Source: Garcia nutans (lineage: Eukaryota; Streptophyta; Magnoliopsida; Malpighiales; Euphorbiaceae). From it: DNA of 64,000 nt. The position numbers were made by a program, and so were the translations under genes. The notes under the pieces were generated by a model. It made no database searches and had not been told where the DNA came from. It was given only the letters and a program-made list of their open reading frames with translations. This document shows, one piece after another, positions 1 to 10,312 of the stretch; within the stretch, counting starts at the first letter, position 1; each line of letters starts with the position of its first letter. The DNA lies in the NCBI GenBank assembly GCA_947685225.1, contig CANTUV010000015.1:8556001-8620000 (forward strand), given 5' to 3'.

Positions 1-407
1 ATTTAGAATATATTATTGATATGGATGAATAATTAATGCTATTGTGACTAGATACATGTTAACCTAGACTTTTAAGCAATTAGTTCTTCTTTTGTAGCTA
101 TATAGGGAGGGGAAAAAGAACTGAAGAGGCCTGATACGAATTTTCAGTTTATGTTGAATGTAATTGATGTGTTTTCAGGTTTGAGAGGTTTTCTTCTTAT
201 TTTTGTTGCATGAAGAATTGGTTCTAGCTTATCAAGTCTAACTTGTGGCATTTAAATCAATTCATTTCTTCATCCCAATCACCCAAGTTCTCAATTACAG
301 GTTAGTTGTGGGTTTGGTAGGGAGGATTTGTTTTGAGTTCTAAGATTCTATGCTAGATGTGTATGTGGGGTTCTATATGTAATATTTGATCCATGGGTTC
401 CACATCA
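1..407 (+). repeat. Family A LTR, 3' part (copy A0, cut by window start)
   Basis: This is the right-hand part of a family A LTR and matches the complete LTRs at 10692-11442 and 37729-38473. It holds the TATATAGGGAGG promoter-like stretch near 100-115 and ends in CCACATCA directly before a primer-binding site. The left part lies outside the window. Confidence 0.85.
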
Positions 408-485
408 TTTGGTATTAGAGCTTTGGCTTGAAGATAAATCTCTAGGTATCTTTTATGTTTTAATTATCCAAAAGAAAAAGAAAAA
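408..485 (+). promoter_or_regulatory. PBS and residual leader of copy A0
   Basis: The sequence TTTGGTATTAGAGC follows the LTR end and is the initiator-Met tRNA primer-binding site with one C-to-T change. Only about 65 bases of leader remain before the sequence jumps, in an A-rich stretch, into the PR-RT linker. The rest of the leader, gag and the protease were deleted. Confidence 0.75.
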
Positions 486-1384
486 ATGGCTCATTGGTAA
501 GAGAAAAAGAGAAAGGGAGAGAAAATAAAAGTGAGTGTTTCTATGCAAAAGAAAAAGTGTTAAGGAGTGCTTTTTGTGAGAAAAGAAGTTCTGTTGTACT
601 TAGGTACAAAGATACTTTGATTTCTACATCTGACCTTGATAAACCTTTGCCTAATTGTGTTAGTTCTCTTTTACAGGAATTTGGAGATGTTTTTCTAGAA
701 GATGTACCTAAAGGTTTGCCACCTTTAAGAGGGATTGAGCATCAAATTGACTTCATTCCAGGCTCAACAATTCCTAACCAACCAGCTTATAGAATTAATC
801 CGGATGAAACCAAGGAGCTTCAAAGGCAAGTGGAGGAATTTCTACCCAAGGGACATGTGCATGAAAGTCTTAGTCCATGTGTTGTTCCGGTTTTACTAGT
901 CCCAAAGAAGGATGGATCACGGAGAATGTGTGTGGACTCTCGAGCAATCAATAAAATCACGATGAAGTATAGACATCCAATTCCTAGACTTGATGATATG
1001 CTTGATGAGTTGAGTGGTTCTTGCATTTTTACTAAGATTGATTTGAAAAGTGGTTACCATCAAATTAGGATGAAGGAAGGGGATGAGTGGAAAATTGCAT
1101 TCAAAACAAAATATGGTCTTTATAAGTGGTTAGTTATGCCATTTGGTTTATCTAATGCACCTAGTACATTCATGAGATTAATGAACCATGTTTTGCTTGC
1201 TTATCTTGCTAAATTTTTTGTTGTGCATTTTGATGACATACTCATTTATAGCAAATCAGTAGAAGAGCAAGTAGAGCATATTAGGGCTGTTCTTGATGTT
1301 TTAAGAAAGGAAAAATTGTATGCCAACGTGAAAAGGTGCATGTTTTGTAGTGATAAAATCATATTCTTAGGTTTTATGGTTAGT
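486..1384 (+). pseudogene. Family A pol fragment: PR-RT linker and reverse transcriptase (A0)
   Basis: An open frame runs from the charged linker (GPLVREKEK type) into the RT domain. Visible RT blocks are VPVLLVPKKDG, the FTKIDLKSGYHQIRM block, VMPFGLSNAPSTFM and the catalytic box, which reads HFDD where other copies in the window read YFDD or YIDD. The frame stops being pol after FLGFMVSA, where it joins LTR sequence through the short match GCAC. RH and IN are absent. The copy at 7541-8546 has the same junction and the same HFDD change, so the two share a defective ancestor. RT would normally copy element RNA into DNA. This fragment cannot encode a complete enzyme. Confidence 0.85.
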
Positions 1385-1910
1385 GCACGAATTTGGAATA
1401 TAATATTGATGTGGTTAAGTGCTAGTGTGACTAGACACATGTGAACCAACACCAAACTGCATGTAGAATGTAACCATCAATGTTGTCAGAATTATGGGCA
1501 GTAATTTAGACTATATTATTGATGTAGATGAATAATTAATGCTATTGTGACTAGATACATGTAAACCTAGACTTTTAAGCCATTAGTTCTTCTTTTCCAA
1601 CTATATAGGGAAGGGGAAAAGAACTCAAGGGAGCTGCTATGAATTTTCAGTTTATGTTGAATGTAATTGATGTGTTTTCAAGTTTGAGAGGTTTTCTTCT
1701 TATTCTTGTTGCATGAAGAATTGGTTCTAACTTATCAAGTCTGACTTGTAACATTTACATCAATTTATTTCTTCATCCCAATCACCCAAGTTCTCAATTA
1801 CATGTTAGTTATGGGTTTGGTAGGGAGGATTTTTTTTGAGTTCTAAGATTCTATGCTAGATGTGTATGTGGGGTTCTAGATATAATATTTGATCCATGGG
1901 TTCCACATTA
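1385..1910 (+). repeat. Family A LTR, 5'-truncated 3' LTR of A0
   Basis: It begins inside the LTR at GCACGAATTTGG, fused to RT, and runs to the LTR end, which reads CACATTA here instead of CACATCA. It matches 8546-9073 throughout, including the shared truncation point. Confidence 0.85.
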
Positions 1911-2560
1911 GTAGTTAAGCAATATCGATTATTGAATCCATCATAAATCACACGTCGATCATATTGCCAAGGTCTCCCTAACAAAACATGACCAGCATAC
2001 ATGAGAATCACATCAAAAAGCACCTCATCCTTATATCCACCAATGGAAAAAGAAATTAGCACTTGCAATTTGTAAGGCTTTTGAAGTTTTTTAGTTGGTA
2101 ATTTCAGTTTCTCCATAAGCAAAGTACTATCAACATTAGTATAACTTCCACTGTCAACAATCATATTACACAACATATTAGCAATTAAGTAATGAGTATG
2201 GAATAAATTCTCACACTGTTCTCTATGTTCTTCATGTTTACATTGCAAATTAAGTATGCGTTGTATTATTAATGCATCACCCTTAGCACATTCAATATCA
2301 CTTACATCTTCTAAAGGAGGCATGTCATCATTTTCATCATCATTTTCATTTTGACTTTCAGATTCAATAGCCCCATCCCTCATGATCATTACCCTTTTAT
2401 TAGGACATTCACATGTCATATGACCATATCTTAGGCACTTAATACATTTAATTCCTCTATATTGATTCTCACCTTTACCCTTACTGCCTTTGAAGTTCTT
2501 TTGTCTCCTCGGGGTTTCTTCTATAGAATGGGAGATTAAGAATTTGTGCTCCCGGAATGA
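1911..2560 (-). pseudogene. Family F gag-PR fragment (copy 1)
   Basis: The minus strand reads a Gag tail with a complete CCHC knuckle (CIKCLRYGHMTCEC), an acidic spacer and an aspartic protease with the catalytic motif DSGSYTN. It goes on through the flap-side motif GRPWQYDRR to a Gag-Pol boundary sequence near 1911. The frame is open for about 200 codons. It differs clearly from families A, B, C and E in the spacer and around the protease, so I treat it as a separate Ty3/gypsy family. Its upstream end is fused at about 2545 to RT start sequence, which is out of normal order. Its last codons run into the neighbouring A LTR. Confidence 0.75.
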
Positions 2561-3150
2561 AATCAATTTGAGGTTCAATGCCTCTTATAGGTGGTAATCC
2601 TTGAGGCAACTATTTAGGAAAAACATCCTGATATTCCTACAATAAAGAAATAACAATACTAGGCATAGAATGATAAGTTAGCTTCACTAAAGTATATCTC
2701 TTATACCTAAGTACAATTAAATACTTTTGACTCTTATAAACAATCCTCACATCCTTTTCCTTTGTATAGAAACTATTTCTTTTTATTTTTCCATTCTCAT
2801 TTAGGCCTATTAACTGTTTTTCTTTTGCAGACTACTTTCCCATTATTTTTTCTCTCTCTCTCTACCTCACTCTTTTCTCTCTCTCTTTTTTTTCTATTTT
2901 ATCTCTGCATCAAATCTCTTCTTTTTATCTCTTTAAACTTTTTCTGCCTCCCTTTGCATCTCCTCTTTCATACTCTTTGATAGCTTTATTTGGTCTTCAT
3001 AGACCTCACTGGGAGTTATAGGAGCCATCTAATACGTTGATCCACCATCATGAATGAGTATCTATTTATATATCCATCATGCACCAGCTTTCTATCATAT
3101 TTCCATGGCATCCCAAGAAGTTAATGGCCTGCATGCATAGGTATAACATC
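2545..3150 (-). pseudogene. Family F PR end, charged linker and RT start (copy 1)
   Basis: Read from 3150 downward, this holds the end of a protease (DVIPMHAGH, then WKYDRKLVHDGY and NRYSF). A very Lys/Glu/Arg-rich linker follows, whose complement is the pyrimidine-rich run near 2840-2900. Then comes the block before RT (GLPPIRGIEPQIDFIPG). It has several stops and frameshifts. After the RT start it jumps to the gag knuckle of the previous entry, so the segment order is PR, RT start, then gag and PR again. That is a rearranged remnant, not a normal element. Confidence 0.65.
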
Positions 3151-3529
3151 TGATGCAGAACCCATGGATTAAATATTACATCTAGAACCCCACATACACA
3201 TCTAGCATAGAATCTTAGAACTCAAAAAAAATCCTCCCTACCAAACCCACAACTAACCTATAATTGAGAACTTGGGTGATTGGGATGAAGAAATGAATTG
3301 ATTTAAATGCCACAAGTCAGACTTGATAAGTTAGAACCAATTCTTCATGCAACAAGATAAGAAGAAAACCTCTCAAACTTGAAAACACATCAATTACATT
3401 CAATGTAAATTGGAAATTCGTATCAGCCCCCTTGAGTTCTTTTTCTCCTCCCTATATAGTTGGAAAAGAAGAACTAATGGCTTAAAAGTCTAGGTTTACA
3501 TGTATCTAGTCACAATAGCATTAATTATT
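3151..3529 (-). repeat. Family A LTR, 3' half, inverted (copy 1)
   Basis: The complement of the last 379 bp of a family A LTR starts TGATGCAGAACCC and breaks off at ATTAATTATT. It touches the start of a plus-strand A LTR with no spacer, so the two are head to head. The identical arrangement recurs at 10313-10691. Confidence 0.85.
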
Positions 3530-4075
3530 TGATGAGGAAACTATAAGCAAGCTTGATGAATCAACACAAGACAGCAAATATGTTGATGATATCATCATGC
3601 CAAGTGGACCAATCACAAGATCACAATCAAAGAAACTCCAGCATGTATTCTAACACTTCATTCAAAGGTGGATTAATGAAGAGGGAGACCAACTTGTGCT
3701 GAATATGATTGATCATGAAGAGGAAGTCAGAAACTCACCAAGAAGCATGAACAATCTGCCCATAAGTATGGTGATGGGCATTAGCACGAATTTGGAATAT
3801 AATATTGATGTGGTTTAGTGCTAGTGTGACTACACATGTGAACCAACACCAAAATGCATGTAGAATCTGCCCATCAATGTTGTCAGAATTATGGGCAGTA
3901 ATTTAGACTATATTATTGATGTGGATGAATAATTAATGCTATTGTGACTAGATACATGTAAACCTAGACTTTTAAGCCATTATTTCTTCTTTTCCAACTA
4001 TATAGGGAGGGGAAAAAGAACTCAAGGGGGCTACTACGAATTTCCAGTTTATGCTGAATGTAATTAATGTGTTCT
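3530..4075 (+). repeat. Family A 5' LTR of A1, 3'-truncated
   Basis: It starts TGATGAGGAAACTATAAGC, the first base after the PPT in full copies. It includes the last pol codons (GPITRSQSKK, HFIQRWINEEGD and so on) that family A keeps inside its LTR. It breaks off at AATGTGTT, where Cas sequence begins, and the end of the LTR and the PBS are missing. Confidence 0.85.
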
Positions 4076-4500
4076 TGGCCCGGCCGCATCATTTGGTATC
4101 AGAGCCTATTTATCGGGTCTGGTCCCACTGCTCTAGGTTTGAGGACGAACCTCCTCAAAGAAGGAGGGAATATATGTCCGAGGGTCTAGAGGGTTGTGGA
4201 TCAGGTTCGACAAAAGGTGGCGGTGAGCCCATGTTTGATCCAAATAAAGGAAATGGGTGCGCCTCTGCTGACAGCTTAAGCTTTTGGTAGAAATAGTTAG
4301 CGTTCTTCCGGTTAAGCATGCTGGTGCAAGGTCAATACCAGGATGGGTGACCTTCTGGGAAGTGCTTGGCCTAGCCGTGTTGGTGCAGGGTCAGTACCAG
4401 GAGGGGTGACCTTCTAGGAAGTGCTTGGCCCAGCCGTGCTTGTGCCGGGTCAGTACCAGAATGGGTGTCCACCTGGGAAGTGCTTGGCCCGGCCACATCA
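4076..4500 (+). mobile_element. Cas1: Cassandra-like TRIM lacking most of its 5' LTR
   Basis: Only the last 16 bp of the 5' LTR remain (ending CCGGCCGCATCA at 4091). Then come the PBS TTTGGTATCAGAGCC (4092-4106), a non-coding internal stretch of about 65 bp and a PPT (AAGAAGGAGGGAA, 4158-4170). The 3' LTR fills 4171-4500. There is no coding capacity. The 5S-derived modules in the LTR are the hallmark of Cassandra TRIMs. The left flank is A LTR and the right flank is A leader, so the insertion came with a deletion of the host LTR end. Confidence 0.8.
4311..4494 (+). repeat. 5S-rRNA-derived module, three 59-bp tandem units (Cas1)
   Basis: GTTAAGC at 4311-4317 matches the plant 5S rRNA box A start. 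It is followed by three units beginning at 4318, 4377 and 4436. Each carries the AGTACCAGGATGGGTGACC-like stretch (intermediate element and box C of 5S genes) and the GGGAAGTGCTTGG end. The first 45 or so bases of 5S rRNA are not recognisable. A functional RNA polymerase III promoter is possible but not shown by sequence alone. Confidence 0.75.
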
Positions 4501-5257
4501 TTTTTGTTTATCTTTTCAATTTCTATCCTGTTTTACTGAAAGTTCAAAAAAAAAAGAAGGAAAAGATCAAAAGAAAAAAAAGAATCAGATTCAACTTCCT
4601 GAACATAAAAAAAATAGTACCTATTTATGTCCAATATTTTTTACACAAGTGTTTGAGATCTTTTGTATATTTATACCATTAACAACTTGCTACCTTATTA
4701 TATTTGATAAAATTACATCAACTCCTCATTATCCATCCATTTAGCATTTAAAATCTGATATTTAAAGCACAGCTTGCATTGGGAATAGATTTAGGTTGCA
4801 TATTCAGATTACTCATTTGAGTGATTTCAATTCTATTTTTCAATATCTAGAATTGTTTTACTTTGTATTTTTAGTTTCATTCTTTCATATACCTCTTATT
4901 TCTTGTATGCATTAAGTAGCTAATTCTTAATCATAGTTATTTTGGTTTGATAAACACAAATACTTTTTGCTTCTTGTGTTATATTTCAGTTCTTGTTGTT
5001 TAAATTAAATTGCTTATAGAATTGCTGAATTAATTTTGTTTATTATGTTCCTTGTAAAGTCTTTAAAACAAAACTTATTTTACTTGATTTAAGTGGATTC
5101 AGTTCTGAAATTCAACTTGATTAAAGAAGAATTGAGAGGTAAAAAGGACCAAGTTTTTAGTGAAATACAAGAGGAGTGACAATCTGATCTTGAGTGAAAC
5201 ACGTAAGGGAGTGTGGTGAGAAAATTTTTTTTACTAACATTTTCTTGCAGGTTCTTA
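4501..5257 (+). other. 5' leader of A1 (non-coding)
   Basis: This is the untranslated leader between PBS and gag, alignable to 38630-39416. It contains A-rich runs, a conserved ATTTAGGTTGCATATTCAG stretch near 4790 and a block ending in TTCTTGCAGGTTCTTATACC directly before gag. That block resembles a 3' splice site. No gene is seen in it. Confidence 0.75.
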
Positions 5258-6080
5258 TACCAGTCAAATTCTGGAGGTGAAAAACGTGATATGATATTGA
5301 ATGACATAGCCTTCATGTTAGAGGCAATGCAAAGAAAATTTAAAAGGTTTGATTTGGTCATAAATAACATGAGAGGTGATGTAGATAGCATAATGCAAAG
5401 GCAGCAAAATAATACTAATCGAAGGGGGCAGAATAGAGGGAGAGGAAACATAATGAATGATGATGAGGTAGAAAGGGAAGATGATGAAGAAAGTGAGGAT
5501 TCAATAGCCCAAAGAAGACCTGAAAGAAAGGACAGCAACATATCTTCAATAAAAATGAAGATACAATCATTCAAGGGGAGAAATGATGCTGAAGCTTACC
5601 TTGAACAGGAAAGAAAAGTTGAGTTGGTGTTTTATTGTCATAATTATAGGGAAATGAAGAAAGTTTAAATTGCAGTAGTTGAATTCATAGATTATGCACT
5701 AATTTGGTGGGATCAATTGATGATTTCCAAGAGAAGAAATGGAGAAAGAACCATCACTACTTGGGCTGAAATGAAAACTTTGATGAGAAAGTGATTTGTA
5801 CCATCTTACTACTATCGAGAGCTTCACCAAAGATTGCAGCGGTTAACTCAAGGATTCATGTCAGTGGAGGATTACCATAAAGAGATGGAGATGATCATGA
5901 GTAGAACTAATATAAAGGATGATATGTTTGAGGGTTTGGAGGGTTATGGATCAGGTTCGATAAAGGTGGCACATAGAGTCGAAAGAGACTGATGAGCTCA
6001 TGTTTGATCCAAATAAAGGAAATGGGTGCGCCTCTGCTGACAGCTTAAGCTTTTGGTAGAAATGGTTAGCTTTCTTTTCG

Positions 6081-6213
6081 GTTAAGCGTGCTGGTGCAGG
6101 GTCAGTACCAGGAGGGGTGACCTTCTTGGAAGTGCTTGGCCCAACCGTGCTGGTGCAGGGTCAGTACCAGAATGGGAGTGTCCACCTGGAAAGTGCTTGG
6201 CCCGGCCGCATCA
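6081..6213 (+). repeat. 5S-derived module, two units (Cas2 5' LTR)
   Basis: Box A-like GTTAAGC lies at 6081-6087. Units start at 6088 and 6147 (period 59). The first has AGTACCAGGAGGGGTGACC and the second is more diverged (AGAATGGGAGTGTCCACC). Confidence 0.7.
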
Positions 6214-6451
6214 TTTGTTATCAGAGCCTATTATCGGGTCTGGTCCCACTGCTTCAAGTTTGAGGATGAACTTCCTTAAAGAGGGAGGGAATGATATGTC
6301 CGAGGGTTTGGAGGGTTGTGGATTAGGTTCAATAAAGGTGGCACATAAAGTCGACAGAGACTGATGAGCTCATGTTTGATCCAAATAAAGGAAATGGGTG
6401 CGCCTCTGCTGACAGCTTAAGCTTTTGGTAGAATGGTTAGCGTTCTTTCCG

Positions 6452-6582
6452 GTTAAGCGTGCTGGTATAGGGTTAGTACCAGGATGGGTGACCTTCTGGG
6501 AAGTGCTTGGCCCAGCCGTGCTGGTGCATGGTTAGTACCATAATGGGTGTCTACCTGGGAAGTGCTTGGCTCGGCCGCATCA
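6452..6582 (+). repeat. 5S-derived module, two units (Cas2 3' LTR)
   Basis: GTTAAGC is at 6452-6458. Units start at 6459 and 6518 (period 59). The first unit keeps AGTACCAGGATGGGTGACC, the closest match to 5S box C in this element. Confidence 0.7.
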
Positions 6583-7032
6583 GAGGAGGATCCAGAAATC
6601 ACTATAGCTCGATTTTTGAGTGGGCTGAATAGGGAGATTGCTAACATAATTGAATTACATCATTATGTGGAGCTTGAAGATATGGTACACATGGCCATGA
6701 AAGTGGAGAAGCAACTGAAACTCAAGGGAGCAGCAAAGGGATTTTCTAATTCCAGCTCTAGTTTCACTTCAAAATGGCCAAAGAAAGATGATAATCTTAA
6801 AGGGAAGGAGGCAGCCTGGAAAGGAAAGTAAAAACAAATTCCAGCTGACCATAAAAGTAACTCTAAAACATCTAACTCTAATCAAAAGCATAGTACCATT
6901 AAATACTTTAGGTGTTTAGGAGTAAGGCATATAGCATCTCAATGTCCAAATAAGAAAATCATGTTGATATGAGAAAATGGTGAAATTGATAGTGCTAGTG
7001 AACATGAAAGTGATGATGATGATAATGATAGC

Positions 7033-7540
7033 ATGCCACCATTAGAGGAAATTGAACATATCATTGAAAATCCTGCCTACGATGAATCTTTGGTTATTAG
7101 AAGAGCTTTAAACATGCAAATTAAAGATGAAGAAAGTAATCAAAGAGAGAACATTTTCCATACTCGTTGCATTGTGAATGGAAAAGTGTGCAGCATGATC
7201 ACTGACGGGGGTAGTTGTGCAAATGTTGCTAGTACTGATTTTGCGGATAAATTAGGGTTAGCATGCACAAAGCATCCTAGTCACTACAAGCTGCAATGGT
7301 TGAATGATTGTGGAGAGGTGAGGGTAACAAAGCAGGTTCTGTTTTCTTTTGCAATTGGGAGATACAAAGATGGAAGTTTGTTGTGATGTTGTGCCTATGC
7401 ATGCTAGCCATATCCTTCTTGGTCGTCCATGGCAGTTTGATAGAAAAGCTTTGCATGATGGTTTTAAGAACCATTATTCTTTCAGCATAAATGGTTCAAA
7501 TTTCACTCTTGCTCCATTTGTCACCTAAACAAGTGTATGA
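7033..7540 (+). pseudogene. Family A protease fragment (A1)
   Basis: After the acidic spacer (SMPPLEEIEHIIE) the frame reads the protease: FHTRCIVNGKVCSMI, the motif DGGSCANVAST where retropepsins usually have D-[ST]-G, KLGLACTKH, LQWLND and FSFAIGRYKD. A single-base insertion near 7370 shifts the frame, and the next part (VVPMHASHILLGRPWQFDRK) is read in another frame. A second shift near 7515 separates it from the linker. The protease would cut the polyprotein. This copy is dead. Confidence 0.8.
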
Positions 7541-8546
7541 AGATCAAGTGAAGATTTTGAGATCATTTGAAAGGAATTCTAGTGGTGAGGATAAAACAAA
7601 TAAAAATGGAGCACAAGAGGCTAAGTGTGAGAAAAAGAATGATGAAAATGGCCCATTGGTGAGAGAAAAAGAGAAAGGGAGAGTAAATAAAAGTGAGTGT
7701 TTCTATGCAAAAAAAAAAAGAGTTAAAGAGTGGTTTTTGTGAGAAAAGAAGTCTGGTTATACTTAGGTACAAAGATACTTTGATTTCTACATCTGACATT
7801 GATAACCCTTTACCTAGTTGTGTTAGTTCTCTTTTACAGGAATTTGGAGATGTTTTTCTAGAAGATGTACCTAAAGGTTTACCACCTTTAAGAGGGATTG
7901 AGCATCAAATTGACTTCATTCCAGGCTCAACAATTCCTAACCAACCAGCTTATAGAAGTAATCCAGAGGAAACCAAGGAGCTTCAAAGGCAAGTGGAGGA
8001 GTTGCTAGCCAAGGGACATGTGTGTGAAAGTCTTAGTCCATGTGTTGTTCCAGTTTTACTAGTCCCAAAGAAGGATGGATTATGGAGAATGTGTGAGGAC
8101 TGCCGAGCAATCAATAAAATCACGGTGAAGTATAGACATCCAATTCCTAGACTTGATGATATGCTTGATGAGTTGAGTGGTTCTTGCATTTTTACTAAGA
8201 TTGATTTGAAAAGTGGTTACCATCAAATTAGGATGAAGGAAGGGGATGAGTGGAAAACTGTATTCAAAATAAAATATGGTCTTTATGAGTGGTTAGTTAT
8301 GCCATATGGTTTATCTAATGCACCTAGTACATTCATGAGATTAATGAACCATATTTTGCATGCATATCTTGGTAAATTTTTTGTTGTGCATTTTGATGAC
8401 ATACTCATTTATAGCAAATCAGTAGAAGAGCAAGTAGAGCATATTAGGGCTTTTCTTGATGTTTTGAGAAAGGAAAAATTGTATGCCAACGTGAAAAAGT
8501 GCATGTTTTGTAGTGATAAAATCATAGTCTTAGGTTTTATGGTTAG
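7541..8546 (+). pseudogene. Family A PR-RT linker and RT (A1)
   Basis: It has the same content as the A0 fragment at 486-1384: charged linker, VPVLLVPKKDG, KIDLKSGYHQIRM, GLSNAPSTFM and the box HFDD. It ends at FMVSA, where it fuses to the LTR. A poly-A run near 7710 shifts the frame in the linker. RH and IN are missing. The shared junction and shared Tyr-to-His change tie it to A0. Confidence 0.85.
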
Positions 8547-9073
8547 TGCATGAATTTGGAATATAATATTGATGTGGTTTTGTGCTAGTGTGACTAGACA
8601 CATTTGAACCAACACCAAACTGCATGTAGAATCTGCCCATCAATGTTGTCAGAATTATGGGCAGTAATTTAGACTATATTATTGATGTAGATGAATAATT
8701 AATGCTATTGTGACTAGATACATGTAAACCTAGACTTTTAAGCCATTAGTTCTTCTTTTCCAACTATATAGGGAGGGGAAAAAGAACTCAAGGGGGCTAC
8801 TACGAATTTCTAGTTTATGCTGAATGTAATTAATGTGTTTTCAAGTTTGAGAAGTTTTCTTCTTATTCTTGTTGCATGAAGAATTGGTTCTAACTTATCA
8901 AGTCTGACTTGTGGCATTTAAATCAATTCATTTCTTTATCCCAATCACCCAAGTTCTCAATTACAGGTTAGTTGTGGGTTTGGTAGGGAGGATTTTTTTT
9001 GAGTTCTAAGATTCTATGCTAGATGTGTATGTGGGGTTCTAGATGTAATATTTGATCCATGGGTTCCACATCA
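8546..9073 (+). repeat. Family A LTR, 5'-truncated 3' LTR of A1
   Basis: It corresponds base for base (few substitutions) to 1385-1910 and ends CCACATCA. It is the 3' end of A1, whose 5' LTR starts at 3530. Confidence 0.85.
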
Positions 9074-10312
9074 GTAGTTAAGGAATATCGATTCTTGAAT
9101 CCATCATAAATCACACGTTGATCATATTGCCAAGGTCTCTCTAACAAAACATGACCAGCATACATGAGAACCACATCACAAAGCACCTCATCCTTATATC
9201 CCCCAATGGAAAAAGAAATTAGCACTTGCAATTTGTAAGGCTTTTGAAGTTTTTTAGTTGGTAATTTCAGTTTCTCCATAAGCAAAGTACTATCAATATT
9301 AGTATAACTTCCACTGTCAACAATCATATTACACAACTTATTAGCAATTAAGCAATGAGTATGGAATAAATTCTCACACTGTTCTTTATGTTCTTCATGT
9401 TTACATTGCAAATTAAGTATGCATTGTATTACTAACACATCACCCTTAGCACATTCAATATCACTTACATCTTCTAAAGCAGGCATGTCATCATGTTCAT
9501 CATCATTTTCATTTTGACTTTCAGATTCAATAGCCCCATCCCTCATGATCATTACCCTTTATTAGGACATTCACATGTCATATGACCATATCTTAGGCAC
9601 TTAATACATTTAATTCCTCTAGATTGATTCTCACCTTTACCCTTACTGCCTTTGAAGTTCTTTTGTCTCCTCGGGGTTTCTTCTATAGAATGGGAGATTA
9701 AGAATTTGTGCTCCCGGAATGAAATCAATTTGAGGTTCAATGCCTCTTATAGGTGGTAATCCTTGAGGCAACTATTTAGGAAAAACATCCTCATATTCCT
9801 ACAATAAAGAAATAACAATACTAGGCATAGAATGATAAGTTAGCTTCACTAAAGTATATCTCTTATACCTAAGTACAATTAAATACTTTTGACTCTTATA
9901 AACAATCCTCACATCCTTTTCCTTTGTATAGAAACTATTTCTTTTTATTTTTCCATTCTCATTTAGGCCTATTAACTGTTTTTCTTTTGTAGCCTCCTTT
10001 CCCATTATTTTTTCTCTCTCTCTACCTCACTCTTTCCTCTGTCTCTTTTTTTTTTCTCTTTTATCTCTGCATCAAATCTCTTCTTTTTATCTCTTTAAAC
10101 TTTTTCTGCCTCCCTATGCATCTCCTCTTTCATACTCTTTGATAGCTTTATTTGGTCTTCATTGACCTCACTGGGAGTTATAGGAGCCATATAATACATT
10201 CATCCACCATCATGAATGAGTATCTATTTATATATCCATCACACACCAGCTTTCTATCATATTGCCATGGCATCCCAAGAAGTAAATGGCCTGCATGTAT
10301 AGGTATAACATC
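9074..10312 (-). pseudogene. Family F chimeric gag/PR/RT remnant (copy 2)
   Basis: This is a near-identical second copy of 1911-3150 at an offset of 7163 bp. It shows the same knuckle (CIKCLRYGHMTCEC), DSGSYTN protease, acidic spacer, charged linker with pyrimidine-rich complement (10015-10075) and the same misplaced order PR, RT start, gag, PR. A one-base loss near 9556 splits the gag-PR frame that is open in copy 1. Stops in the linker and the PR end match copy 1, so both were already broken when duplicated. Confidence 0.75.

Larger units (their letters stand above)
5920..6582 (+). mobile_element. Cas2: complete Cassandra-like TRIM in gag of A1
   Basis: The 5' LTR is 5920-6213 and the 3' LTR 6292-6582. 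The PBS at 6214-6228 has one change (TTTGTTATCAGAGCC), and the PPT AAAGAGGGAGGGAA ends at 6291. The target duplication is AAGGA at 5915-5919 (GAGGA in other gag copies) and GAGGA at 6583-6587. It has no ORF. These LTRs carry a longer variant (GGCACATA.AGTCGA.AGAGAC) where Cas1, Cas3 and Cas4 have GGCGGTGAGCCC, so two subtypes exist. Confidence 0.9.
5258..7032 (+). pseudogene. Family A gag (A1), interrupted by Cas2
   Basis: The frame matches Gag: N-terminal SNSGGEKRDM (the start ATG seen in other copies is lost, CCATGTC to CCAGTC), DIAFMLEAMQ, an acidic and Arg-rich stretch, and ISSIKMKI with the retrotransposon gag core (AYLE.ERKVELVF, YALIWWDQLM, FVPSYYYRELHQRL, SVEDYHKEMEM). At 5920-6582 it is split by a TRIM with a target duplication. 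It resumes with EEDPEITIARFLSGLN and a Lys-rich tail. The knuckle is damaged: the first Cys is Tyr (YFRCLGVRHIASQC). Several stops break the frame (near 5666, 5791, 6829 and 6970). Gag would form the particle and bind RNA. This copy cannot. Confidence 0.85.

Noticed and set aside
2820..2960. CT-rich runs (also 10005-10080, 45430-45560) as microsatellites or promoter tracts
   Set aside because: They are the complement of the Lys/Glu/Arg-rich linker between protease and RT in F and C.
2762..2980. Small ORF rich in Phe/Leu that looks like a membrane protein
   Set aside because: It is the antisense reading of the charged linker. Many other short ORFs on the strand opposite gag-pol have the same origin and were left out.
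4311..4494. A true 5S rRNA gene or 5S cluster
   Set aside because: Only the 3' half of 5S is recognisable, it sits inside LTRs bounded by TGAT...TCA, and the 59-bp spacing is shorter than any full 5S unit. It is retroelement-derived.
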